DNA of 64,000 nucleotides from an uncultured Bacteroidota bacterium (lineage in GTDB: Bacteria; Bacteroidota; Bacteroidia; Bacteroidales; P3), in assembly GCA_902793295.1 (NCBI GenBank), contig CADBDA010000001.1, positions 62,001 through 126,000 on the forward strand. Direction: 5' to 3'. Made by a program: the position numbers and the translations under genes. Shown here piece after piece: positions 1-7,991 of the stretch. The notes below the pieces were generated by a model. The model did not search any database. It was not told where the DNA came from and was given only the letters and a program-made list of their open reading frames with translations. Positions within the stretch are counted from its first letter, which is position 1. Each line of letters opens with the position of its first letter.

Positions 1-1330
1 GTTGAACTTCTCGTAGAGGTCGGCGAAGATGTCGCTGCACATGTCGCTGATCTGCTGGTCGTCGGGGTAGCGGCGATGGTTCTGCCAGAGACGGTGGGCG
101 GTGATGAGCGCCAAGTCTTCGCGTTTGACCATACGGAAGAAGTAGTAGCACTGCTGCACTTCGCCCTCGAAGTCCTTGTAGTTGCCCACGGCGCTGCTGT
201 TGTTGGCGTAGGTCTTGTGTTTGGAGAGGCCGTAGAGCGCCTGGCACATGGCCCGGTTGACGTAGGCGTTGTCCGGCATGAGCTGCTGCATGAGATAGCA
301 GTCGTAGAAAGCGCGAGCGTATTCGGCGTGGATCAGATCCTGGCGGATGCACTCGAGGCGTGCCAGCGAGCGGATATGGTTGAATTCGTCCGGCGAGGAG
401 ACCACAAAGTCGGCGCCCCCCGAGCGTCCGGCGACCACCGAGGCGGTGCGGGTGCGACGTTTCAGGATGTTGGGGTGGGTGCTCAGCGAATCGTCGTAGT
501 CGTCGCGCGCCGAGATGGGCGCCACCTCTTTCAGGAAGTATTCCGGCGGCATCTTGTAGAAAGGCGTGTTGAAGTAGGCGCTGTCGAAGGGCACCTCGTC
601 GAAAGGCAGGTAGCTGTATTGGAGCACGTCGAAGAAGCTCTCGGTCACCCCCTTGTCGTAGGGGCTGTCGAGGTAGAACATGGTCAGACCCAGGCTGTCG
701 GCCTCGCTCTCCATCTGGTGGGAGCGGCTGTGGTATTTGATGAAGTCGCGCATCTCCTGAGTTTCGGCGTCGATATCGTCGCTGTCGTGTTTGGAGCGGG
801 TGATGTTTTCGAGGCTATGCTTGCGAAGGTAGTGGATCACCTCGTGGCTGATGACGAAAGCCAGCTGCGCCTCATTCTCGACCTGAGCCAGGAGGCCGGT
901 GCAGACGAAGACCATGCCCTGTCCGGTGGCGAAGGCGTTGACTTCGGGCGACTTGATGGTGTAGAAACGCAGTTCGCGACGCAGTGAAGGATAGTCGTGG
1001 AGCAAGGTGTCGGCGATGCGTTCGACCAGACGCGTCAGCGGGTCGCCGTAGAGGATGCGACCCGAAGCCATCAGTTTGTTGATGTGGTAGGAAGCCGAGA
1101 GCACCTTGTCGCTGTTGGGCAGCTTGCCGTCGGTGTAGTCGCGCACCCGCTGCTTGTCGAGGGAGTAGAGCTCGTCGAGGCTGAGCCGCAGATCGAGAGG
1201 CATGTCGCCCTCCGATTTCACGCCGTCGAAACGGTTGAGGTCGTAATGATGTTGAGCGGGACGCTCCGTTTGTGCCCAAAGAGTCGGGACGACGGACAAG
1301 AAGGCAATGATAAGGATAATTCTTCTCATT
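1..1330 (-). CDS. Secreted M48-family metalloprotease, C-terminus cut by window edge
   Basis: The minus strand reads open from an ATG at 1330 to the window edge, giving at least 443 residues. Residues 1-19 form a signal peptide ending in LWA. A zinc-protease motif HEVIH lies at about residues 162-166, and ESEAD at about 207-211 should supply the third zinc ligand, as in periplasmic M48 proteins of the BepA/LoiP type. After the catalytic domain comes a helical region rich in Tyr, Asp and Leu that resembles a TPR-like tail. The likely role is envelope protein quality control in the periplasm. A TAnnTTTG promoter element lies 54 bases upstream. The end of the protein is outside the window. Confidence 0.85.
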
Positions 1331-1383
1331 TTGTGTTTGTTGTGATTTGTGTATCGGGCCGCCTGGTGGCGACTGAAGTTTTG

Positions 1384-1391
1384 CAAAATTA
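1384..1391 (-). promoter_or_regulatory. -7 element for the M48 protease gene
   Basis: TAATTTTG on the minus strand matches the Bacteroidetes TAnnTTTG element. A TTTTTTG run lies 22 bases further upstream, slightly farther than the usual 19-21. Confidence 0.45.
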
Positions 1392-1701
1392 CATTTTTTT
1401 ACTCTATAGGTGGCAAAAAAGTCGAAAAATTTACCGGCGAAGAAAAAAAAATTCAGCTGGTGTAAATTTTATGAAAAAAATTCTACCTATGGAATTGAAG
1501 AACGAACCTCGGGGAAGGAGATTGGCAACTATAAAGCCGTTAGGATTTTCCGGGCACTATAAGGCCGATTGCCATCCAGTTGGCCCCACTTTTGACGACA
1601 ATGGAAAAAACGAAAAAATCTATGCACTATAAAGACCTTGCCGCGCAGAAAAGCGACAGCCCGCAGGCAGCCGAGAGGAAATTGAGAAACAATAAAACAA
1701 G

Positions 1702-1725
1702 GAATATTGAGTTATATTGATATTC
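1702..1725. repeat. Dyad GAATAT-N12-ATATTC just before the sigma-factor gene
   Basis: A six-base inverted repeat with a 12-base spacer ends 10 bases before the ATG of the ECF sigma gene. ATTGA is also repeated directly inside it. Its position would suit an operator or autoregulatory site, but such short AT-rich dyads occur by chance. Confidence 0.3.
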
Positions 1726-1735
1726 AATTTATTCT

Positions 1736-2245
1736 ATGGCTGACAAGGACAAGGAACAACGCTTTGTGGCGCTTATCAAGGAGCACGAACGACTCATTTT
1801 GAAAGTCTGTGCCATGTATAGCCGCTGCAACTGGGGAGAGGCGCAGGACCTCTACCAAGAGGCGGTGTGCGCCCTATGGCGGTCGTTTGACAGTTTCAGA
1901 GGCGAGAGCAAGTGTTCCACATGGATATACGCCGTCACGCGTTACACGATGATCAATCTGACGCGACGCCATCAGACCGACATACGGACCGCATCGCTGG
2001 AGGAGGTGGACGCAAACACGATCAGCGACGCCGAAGACCAGATGCTGGACGAGCTGCGCGAAGCGTTGGACCAACTGGAACCGGAAGAACGAGACATGTT
2101 CGTGATGTGGATGGAAGGATTTAAGAACGAAGAGATAGCACAAGTGATGGGGTTGAAGGCCGGAACCGTGGCCGTCAGACTGACCCGACTGAAAATGCGA
2201 TTAAGGAGAATGATAAATCGAGAAACAAAAGGAGGTATGAGATGA
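1736..2245 (+). CDS. ECF-type RNA polymerase sigma factor
   Basis: The protein has 169 residues, the usual length for an ECF sigma-70 factor. Region 2 covers about residues 10-85, with DLYQEAVCALWRSFDSF and the following STWIYAVTRYTMINLTRR core-binding and -10 recognition stretch. Region 4 covers about 108-160, with the helix-turn-helix NEEIAQVMGLKAGTVAVRL. It should direct RNA polymerase to a small regulon in response to an envelope signal. The next gene overlaps its stop by four bases (ATGA), which is typical of a sigma/anti-sigma pair. A dyad upstream might mediate autoregulation. Confidence 0.92.
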   Translation: MADKDKEQRFVALIKEHERLILKVCAMYSRCNWGEAQDLYQEAVCALWRSFDSFRGESKCSTWIYAVTRYTMINLTRRHQTDIRTASLEEVDANTISDAEDQMLDELREALDQLEPEERDMFVMWMEGFKNEEIAQVMGLKAGTVAVRLTRLKMRLRRMINRETKGGMR

Positions 2246-3066
2246 AAGAGCAGAAGGACTTGGAACAGATGTACAGGCGCTTCAGCGAGCAAGCGGAGAG
2301 GGTTCCGCTGCCCACAGAAGAGCAGTTGCTGGAACTGATACGCCAGCAACCCCAGGCCGCTGCGGAGCCGAAGAGCGTCCGGGTGCCGTTGCAACCCACG
2401 AGACGCAGCAGCAACACGCACATGTGGCGCTATGCCGCCTCGGTGCTGCTGGTGGTTTCGGTAGGCCTGGTAGCATGGCTGATGACCCGCCCGCAGCCCG
2501 CCCCCATGGTGGCCGACAAACAAACCCCCGCCCCCACGCCAGCGGGCAACACCCTGACGAACGACAGCGCCCTAGGTGACAGCCTGGTGCCCGCCGTGAT
2601 GCCACTGGTGAACTACGAAGAAGTGCTGATGGCCACCCAACCCCACACCCAGCAGCTCACACCCCAGGCCGACGACACCGCAGCGGGCGTAAGGGTGCCG
2701 CTGCCCATGGAGACCTATGACGGCGGACTGTTGAGCGACGAAGTCGCCCCCATCGCCCCCGTAGCTCCCGACGGCACAGACAGCAGCATGCAGCCACACT
2801 ACACGCCCGACTACAACGAACACCAGCTGATCAAAGAAAAAGACATCAGAGCGAACGAGGAAGCCGACCAAAAGACCATTCAGCCCAAACAGCAGCAACC
2901 CACCAAAAAGAATAACAAACGCAAGATAAACCTTGAAAAGACAAAGAAAAACAGCAAGAAAAACGATGTGAACGTCATTGTGCCCCAAAACCAACAGACC
3001 GGCAGAGCCCCGAGGCCCCATGTGGTGCCCACCGGCAACGGCCACCACACAACGATATGGTACTAG
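2242..3066 (+). CDS. Single-pass membrane protein, probable partner (anti-sigma) of the ECF factor
   Basis: The 274-residue protein overlaps the sigma gene by four bases, implying translational coupling. Residues 1-60 are a charged cytoplasmic segment, 61-81 (WRYAASVLLVVSVGLVAWL) a single membrane helix, and the rest a Pro/Ala-rich and then Lys/Asn/Gln-rich periplasmic tail of low complexity. No zinc-binding anti-sigma motif (HxxxCxxC) is present. Its position and topology suggest an anti-sigma or sigma-regulator role, as is common in Bacteroidetes, but no defined family is recognised. The tail has many charged residues near its end (about 195-250). Confidence 0.7.
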   Translation: MKEQKDLEQMYRRFSEQAERVPLPTEEQLLELIRQQPQAAAEPKSVRVPLQPTRRSSNTHMWRYAASVLLVVSVGLVAWLMTRPQPAPMVADKQTPAPTPAGNTLTNDSALGDSLVPAVMPLVNYEEVLMATQPHTQQLTPQADDTAAGVRVPLPMETYDGGLLSDEVAPIAPVAPDGTDSSMQPHYTPDYNEHQLIKEKDIRANEEADQKTIQPKQQQPTKKNNKRKINLEKTKKNSKKNDVNVIVPQNQQTGRAPRPHVVPTGNGHHTTIWY

Positions 3067-3164
3067 GGCAGATGCGATTATGGCAAGCGAATATTCCTCC
3101 CCCAAAAAATGTATTTGACTGACGAAACGATACTTTAACCTTTAACCGACAACTAATAAAAAAA

Positions 3165-4001
3165 ATGAAACAGAAAAAATTCCATACAACAATGCGAGGC
3201 CTGTTTTTTGCAGCGTTGCTACTCGCTACGGTCGGCACGCGGGCGCAATTCTATTCGGCCCTCACTTCAAGCAACACCCCCGGCGCCAGGATATGGCTGG
3301 GATATGGCGGCGTTTTGACCGCCGGCACACCGACGGCGGTGATAGGAAACGGACTGGGGTTTCCGTATGGTGAAAAAATCGAAGCCGAAAAGGTCGATTT
3401 CGACATGCAGCCGTCGGTGATGCTGGTTGCGCAGACACAGTCGGAAAACAGTGGCGGCATAGCCCACGGATTCAGTTTCACCTTCCAGTACAGCCGTTAC
3501 GAGTGGATGGCCGATTTCAGCAGCGAGTCGATGGGCAATCCCAGCTATCGCTACCGAGCCGGCAAGAAGTCGAAAGCCCTCTTTATCGGCATGGGCTACG
3601 AATTTGAATACCGACCAATGGACCGGCTGGTGCTGGGTGCCGGTGCCGGCATTGGCGGTGAGGTGCAGTTCGGCCGGCAGCACAGGGCGGAAGCCATCCA
3701 TCTGGCAACAGGGACCCTCTATCCCAGCGACGATAGCGAATGGCACGATATGGTCGTCGACGATGACGAATTCAATATGGATATCAATTTCAGCCTCTAT
3801 GGCCGCCTAAAGGCGCAGTATTACATCACGCAGACCGTTTTTGTGGGCGTCGCGTTGCAGCTGAAGCAGGCCCTTGCCGGAACGGCCAATCCCCGAGACC
3901 TTACCACCTATCGGGGCAATCCCGCCGGGTTCAATATCTGTATTTTGGACGGTAATTTCAGCCGGTTGACCTATCTGCTGACCCTAGGGTTCGACCTTTG
4001 A
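3165..4001 (+). CDS. Secreted outer-membrane beta-barrel-like protein
   Basis: The 278-residue protein starts with a signal peptide ending near TRAQ at about residue 28. The mature part alternates polar and aromatic residues in short Gly-rich strands (for example FIGMGYEFEYRP, LVLGAGAGIG, FVGVALQLKQAL) and ends with YLLTLGFDL, which fits a small outer-membrane beta barrel. No family name can be given. It lies about 100 bases after the sigma/anti-sigma pair on the same strand and could be a regulon member. A stem-loop with a T run follows the stop. Confidence 0.65.
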   Translation: MKQKKFHTTMRGLFFAALLLATVGTRAQFYSALTSSNTPGARIWLGYGGVLTAGTPTAVIGNGLGFPYGEKIEAEKVDFDMQPSVMLVAQTQSENSGGIAHGFSFTFQYSRYEWMADFSSESMGNPSYRYRAGKKSKALFIGMGYEFEYRPMDRLVLGAGAGIGGEVQFGRQHRAEAIHLATGTLYPSDDSEWHDMVVDDDEFNMDINFSLYGRLKAQYYITQTVFVGVALQLKQALAGTANPRDLTTYRGNPAGFNICILDGNFSRLTYLLTLGFDL

Positions 4002-4017
4002 AAGCACGAAGGCAAAG

Positions 4018-4053
4018 AGCGTCAAAATCCACGGGATTTGACGCTTATTTTTT
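4018..4053 (+). terminator. Rho-independent terminator after the barrel protein gene
   Basis: AGCGTCAAAATCC at 4018-4030 pairs with GGATTTGACGCT at 4034-4045, with one bulged A. A T-rich run follows. Confidence 0.8.
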
Positions 4054-4093
4054 AATTTTTAGTTATTTATTCTAATTATTATAAAAAAATCCG

Positions 4094-4101
4094 TACATTT
4101 G
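4094..4101 (+). promoter_or_regulatory. -7 element upstream of carbamate kinase gene
   Basis: TACATTTG matches TAnnTTTG, 61 bases before the start codon. There is no clear TTG 19-21 bases upstream, so the -33 element is weak or absent. Confidence 0.5.
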
Positions 4102-4162
4102 CACTTTCTTTCCATTGGGGAGGAAATGTTTAAACTATTGAAAACAAATAAATAACTGATTA

Positions 4163-5098
4163 ATGAAGAAACTTGCTGTGGTCGCTTTTGGAGGCAATGC
4201 ATTGCTGCGAAGCGGCCAAAAAGGTACTTATAAAGAACAAATTGAGAATGTGGAAAAGACTTGTGAGAGTCTGTGCCATCTTCTGAAGCGCAACTACAAT
4301 GTGGTCATCGGACACGGCAACGGACCCCAAGTGGGCAACGTCATGCTGCAACACGAGGCCGGTCGCGCCAAGGGTATTGAGGCTATGCCGATGGACTTCT
4401 GCGTGGCTGAAACCCAGGGTTCTATCGCCTACCTCATTGAGATGGGACTGCGCAACGTGATGGCTCGCAATGACATTCAGCGCAATGTGGTGACACTGGT
4501 CACTATGGTGGCTGTCAACAAGTTGGACCCCATGTTCCAGAACCCCACCAAGCCCGTCGGACCCTACTACACCAAGGAGCAGGCCGACCAGTTTGCCGCC
4601 GAAACCGGAGCCAAATACAAAGAAGACCCTAAAGGCAACGGCTGGCGCAAGGTGGTGGCATCGCCCAAACCGGTGCGTATCAACAATATCAAGGTGGTCG
4701 AGCAGCTGGCCAAGCAGGGCAACATCGTAGTCACCGTCGGCGGTGGCGGCATACCCTGTGTGGAGGAGAGCGACCATGTGAGCGGCGTTGAAGCCGTCAT
4801 CGACAAGGACCTGGCCAGCGCCCTCTGCGCTATCGAGATCGGCGCCGACGAGTTCTACATCCTCACCGATGTGCCCAAGGTCTACATCAACTTCCGCAAG
4901 GAGAACGAACAGGCCCTCGACACCATCACCATCGCTGAGGCCAAGAAATACCTCGAAGAGGGCCAGTTCGCCGAAGGCTCTATGGCTCCCAAGGTCCGCG
5001 CGGCTATCATGTTTGTCGAGAACGGCGGCAAGGAGTGCATCATCACCGAGGCCGGCCAGCTCAACAACCCCCACTGCGGAACCCGCATTGTGAAATAA
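4163..5098 (+). CDS. arcC: Carbamate kinase
   Basis: Carbamate kinase makes ATP from ADP and carbamoyl phosphate, the last step of arginine/citrulline or agmatine fermentation, in the cytoplasm. The 311-residue length is typical. The family signatures are visible: VVAFGGNALLRSGQKG at the N-terminus, GHGNGPQVGN at about residues 50-60 and VVTVGGGGIPC at about 192-202, with the conserved ending ITEAGQL...GTRI. It is the first gene of a plus-strand cluster with ornithine carbamoyltransferase and a transporter, which supports a catabolic, ATP-yielding role. No arginine deiminase is in the window. Confidence 0.95.
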   Translation: MKKLAVVAFGGNALLRSGQKGTYKEQIENVEKTCESLCHLLKRNYNVVIGHGNGPQVGNVMLQHEAGRAKGIEAMPMDFCVAETQGSIAYLIEMGLRNVMARNDIQRNVVTLVTMVAVNKLDPMFQNPTKPVGPYYTKEQADQFAAETGAKYKEDPKGNGWRKVVASPKPVRINNIKVVEQLAKQGNIVVTVGGGGIPCVEESDHVSGVEAVIDKDLASALCAIEIGADEFYILTDVPKVYINFRKENEQALDTITIAEAKKYLEEGQFAEGSMAPKVRAAIMFVENGGKECIITEAGQLNNPHCGTRIVK

Positions 5099-5113
5099 AT
5101 AGCCACCCCAGAA

Positions 5114-5569
5114 ATGGACCCTTACCAATCTCCTATAGATAAAATCGCCAACGCCCCGCAGTTCAAGTCTTTTATGAAGACCGTCGCTGTATTGGGAGTC
5201 GCCCTGTTTGTTGTCGGAATAGTGTTGAAGCTGACGGGCGTTCAAAAAGGCGAGACGCTGCTGATCACCGGGGGAGGGATGCTATCCGTAGTGTCTTTCT
5301 TTTTGGGTAAGTTGTTCCCTTGTCCATTACACGTTGGTGAAGCATTGTGGAAGTTCTCAATGTCACTCACCGGCTTCGCATTGGCAGTGACAATTATGGG
5401 ACTTCTGTTTGTCATAATACACTGGCCGGGAGGCGACAAAATGCTGGTGATTGGCGTCGGCACACTTGTGATATGCGCCATATCGTGGTTGTTCTTTTTA
5501 CGCTATTACAGAAAAAACCGTGACATCAAAGTGTTTGAAGAACAAGACGAGGAAGAGAGTGACAAATAA
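5114..5569 (+). CDS. GldL-like four-helix membrane protein
   Basis: The 151-residue protein has four predicted membrane helices at about 21-40, 46-65, 82-102 and 108-128, and an acidic tail (EEQDEEESDK). The segment HWPGGDKMLVIGVGT matches the signature of the GldL membrane domain (HWPGG then ML.IG). The two halves look like a duplication: each has a helix, a short G-rich turn and a second helix. It lacks the long periplasmic part of true GldL, so it is probably not the type IX secretion motor itself. It lies 15 bases after arcC and 54 before the carbamoyltransferase gene. Confidence 0.6.
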   Translation: MDPYQSPIDKIANAPQFKSFMKTVAVLGVALFVVGIVLKLTGVQKGETLLITGGGMLSVVSFFLGKLFPCPLHVGEALWKFSMSLTGFALAVTIMGLLFVIIHWPGGDKMLVIGVGTLVICAISWLFFLRYYRKNRDIKVFEEQDEEESDK

Positions 5570-5623
5570 AAAAACTGATAGAGAATCAAAAAATCAAAAT
5601 TCATAATTCAAAATTAAATTAAC

Positions 5624-6625
5624 ATGGCTTACAATTTAAGAAACCGCAATTTTCTGAAGATCTTAGACTTCAGTCCCAAGGAACTCAACTATCTGCTTGA
5701 CCTGGCCCGCGACCTGAAACGCGCCAAATATGCCGGCACCGAGCAGCCCCACCTGAAAGGCAAGAACATTGCCCTGATTTTCGAGAAGACCTCCACCCGC
5801 ACCCGTTGCGCTTTCGAGGTTGGTGCTAAGGACCAGGGTGCCCACGTCACCTATCTCGGTCCCACCGGCAGCCAGATCGGCATCAAGGAGAGTATGAAGG
5901 ACACCGCCCGCGTGCTGGGTCGCATGTTCGACGGTATCGAATACCGTGGTTTCGACCAGGCCACCGTCGAGGAGCTGGCCGCATACGCTGGTGTTCCCGT
6001 TTGGAACGGTCTGACAGCTGAGACTCACCCCACCCAGATTCTGGCCGACTTCCTCACCATCCAGGAGCACACCGACAAGCCCCTGAACCAGGTGAAGTTC
6101 GCCTACATTGGCGATGCCCGCTACAACATGGGCAACAGCCTGATGGTTGGTGGTGTGAAGATGGGTATGGATATCCGCATCATCGCCCCCAAGAAACTGC
6201 AGCCTGCTAAGGACCTCGTCAAGAAATGCCAGGAGATCGCCAAGGAAACCGGCGCCAAGCTCACCGTCACCGACGACGTCGAGAAGGGCGTGAAGGGCCT
6301 CGATTTCATCTACACCGACATCTGGGTGTCGATGGGCGAACCCGACAGCGTTTGGAAAGAGCGCATCAAGATGCTGATGCCCTATCAGGTCAACGCTGCC
6401 CTGATGAAGAAAACCGGCAACCCGAAATGCAAATTCATGCACTGTCTGCCCGCATACCACAACCTGGAGACCAAGGCCGGCCGCGACGTTCACGAGAAAT
6501 TCGGTCTGAACGGTATCGAGGTGACCGAAGAGGTGTTTGAGAGCGAGAACAGCATCGTTTTCGACGAGGCTGAAAACCGCATGCACACCATCAAGGCTGT
6601 CATGGTTGCCACGCTGGGCGACTAA
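5624..6625 (+). CDS. Ornithine carbamoyltransferase (probably catabolic)
   Basis: This enzyme interconverts ornithine plus carbamoyl phosphate and citrulline plus phosphate. The carbamoyl-phosphate loop STRTR is at residues 57-61, the HCLPAYH motif is near 273, and DIWVSMGEP at about 232-240 carries the SMG loop that binds ornithine, which argues against putrescine or N-acetylornithine specificity. The 333-residue length and the ending [20 protein letters not shown] resemble catabolic ArcB-type enzymes. With arcC upstream, it probably splits citrulline to feed carbamoyl phosphate into ATP synthesis. An argF biosynthetic role cannot be excluded from sequence alone. Confidence 0.93.
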   Translation: MAYNLRNRNFLKILDFSPKELNYLLDLARDLKRAKYAGTEQPHLKGKNIALIFEKTSTRTRCAFEVGAKDQGAHVTYLGPTGSQIGIKESMKDTARVLGRMFDGIEYRGFDQATVEELAAYAGVPVWNGLTAETHPTQILADFLTIQEHTDKPLNQVKFAYIGDARYNMGNSLMVGGVKMGMDIRIIAPKKLQPAKDLVKKCQEIAKETGAKLTVTDDVEKGVKGLDFIYTDIWVSMGEPDSVWKERIKMLMPYQVNAALMKKTGNPKCKFMHCLPAYHNLETKAGRDVHEKFGLNGIEVTEEVFESENSIVFDEAENRMHTIKAVMVATLGD

Positions 6626-6648
6626 GTGTCAGACCACCGATAGCTGAA

Positions 6649-6693
6649 AATTGAAAATTAGGCTACGAGCTTCTTGTAGTTTAATTTTCAATT
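6649..6693 (+). terminator. Long near-perfect hairpin after ornithine carbamoyltransferase gene
   Basis: AATTGAAAATTA at 6649-6660 pairs exactly with TAATTTTCAATT at 6682-6693, and CTACGAG with CTTGTAG inside it, giving about 21 base pairs including wobble pairs. A TTCTTTTT run follows. It could terminate or attenuate transcription before the transporter gene. Confidence 0.6.
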
Positions 6694-6794
6694 TTCTTTT
6701 TGGAATCTGCCAACCTATGCTTATCACAATCTAAAGCATCTCCATTCACAACTCAACAAATACTCATTGTTCAATTCTCAATTATTTGATACCA

Positions 6795-7991
6795 ATGGAT
6801 TGGTTTACAAATCTTCTCACTAACGGAGGTGTCGGCACCACGGTGCTGATGCTTTCCGTCTCCATCTTTGCCGGTTTGATTTTGGGACGCTTCAAAATCA
6901 AGGGCATCTCGCTCGGCATCACCTGGGTGCTTTTTGTGGGCATCATTCTCAGCGCTTTCGGCATCACGTGCAATCACGACATGCTCCACATCATCAAGGA
7001 GTTCGGTCTGATTCTCTTTGTCACTGCCGTGGGTCTGCAGGTGGGACCGGGATTCTTCAAGAGCTTCAAGAAAGGCGGTCTGGCGATGAACATCATGGCG
7101 CTGGTCAATGTGGCGCTGGGAGTGGTCATCACCATCATTGTGGCCCATGCATCGGGCGACAGCCTGTTCGATATGGCCGGTGTCTATACCGGAGCCGTCA
7201 CCAACACCCCCGGTCTTTCGGCCGCCCAACAGGCAGTGCGCGACTTGGGAATGGCCGATGTGGCCGACCGTTTGGCTAACGGCTATGCAGTGGCCTATCC
7301 GCTGGCTGTGGTGGGTATGATCCTCACCTGCATTGTGTTGCGTCCGTTGTGCCGCATCGACCTGAAGAAGGAACCCACCGTGGCTGACAACCTGGAACCG
7401 AACAGGGAAAAACGGGACACCACGCAGGCTCAGCGTCACAAGGTCAACCTGATTCCCATCTTCGTCATCATCGCTGTCGGCATCGTGCTGGGAAGCATCC
7501 CCATTCCGGTGGGCATGTCGGCCCCCGTCAAGCTGGGATTGGCCGGCGGTCCGCTTGTGGCAGCCCTCATTGGCAGCTGGCTGGGAGTCCGCAAGGGCTG
7601 GTTCACCACCGAGTTCACCGAATCGCATGGTGTCTGGATGCTACGTGAAGTGGGTATCGCCCTCTTCCTGGCAGGTGTGGGACTGGGAGCCGGTTCCAGC
7701 TTCGTCAGCACTATCCAGGCCGGCGGCTACATGTGGATTCTCTACGGATTCATCATCACCGTGGTGCCCCCCATGCTGGTGTCCCTTTTCGGACGACTGG
7801 TGCTGAAACTGAACTACTACACCCTGATGGGATTCATCGGCGGTTCGCATACCGACCCCCCGACGCTGGCTTTTGCCAACAACATGGCCCCCGAGGGTTG
7901 CAAGCTGCCCAATATGGGCTACGCTACGGTCTACCCGCTGACCATGTTCCTACGTATCTTCACCGCACAACTACTGGTTTTGATGGCATGA
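6795..7991 (+). CDS. AspT/YidE-family membrane transporter without TrkA-C domains
   Basis: The protein has two halves of the aspartate:alanine-exchanger family. Each half is a bundle of hydrophobic helices with its signature, GAVTNTPGLSAAQQ in the first and GGSHTDPPTLAFAN in the second. Typical members carry two cytoplasmic TrkA-C (RCK_C) domains between the halves; here only a short charged linker (about residues 200-220) is present, so at 398 residues it is shorter than usual. Start: an in-frame TTG lies three codons earlier, but ATG 6795 (MDWFTNLL) is preferred. Next to carbamate kinase and ornithine carbamoyltransferase it may exchange an amino acid such as ornithine, citrulline or aspartate; the substrate is inference. 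Confidence 0.82.
   Translation: MDWFTNLLTNGGVGTTVLMLSVSIFAGLILGRFKIKGISLGITWVLFVGIILSAFGITCNHDMLHIIKEFGLILFVTAVGLQVGPGFFKSFKKGGLAMNIMALVNVALGVVITIIVAHASGDSLFDMAGVYTGAVTNTPGLSAAQQAVRDLGMADVADRLANGYAVAYPLAVVGMILTCIVLRPLCRIDLKKEPTVADNLEPNREKRDTTQAQRHKVNLIPIFVIIAVGIVLGSIPIPVGMSAPVKLGLAGGPLVAALIGSWLGVRKGWFTTEFTESHGVWMLREVGIALFLAGVGLGAGSSFVSTIQAGGYMWILYGFIITVVPPMLVSLFGRLVLKLNYYTLMGFIGGSHTDPPTLAFANNMAPEGCKLPNMGYATVYPLTMFLRIFTAQLLVLMA

Larger units (their letters stand above)
1331..1735. other. Intergenic region with three ACTATAA(A/G) repeats
   Basis: This 405-base gap separates the divergent M48 and sigma-factor genes. No convincing gene is seen; the open frame running through it is a shadow of the M48 gene. 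It contains three copies of ACTATAA(A/G), at 1528-1536, 1556-1564 and 1626-1634. The first two are followed by GCC or GCCG, as in CACTATAAGGCCG. Their spacing, about 28 and 70 bases, is not a multiple that suggests a tandem array. They may be binding sites or chance AT-rich words. Confidence 0.35.

Noticed and set aside
76..987. Long plus-strand open frame at the window start
   Set aside because: It is antisense to the M48 protease gene, whose zinc motif and signal peptide are clear on the minus strand.
5114..5569. GldL of the type IX secretion motor
   Set aside because: It lacks the long periplasmic part and GldM/K/N neighbours, so only a GldL-like membrane domain is supported.
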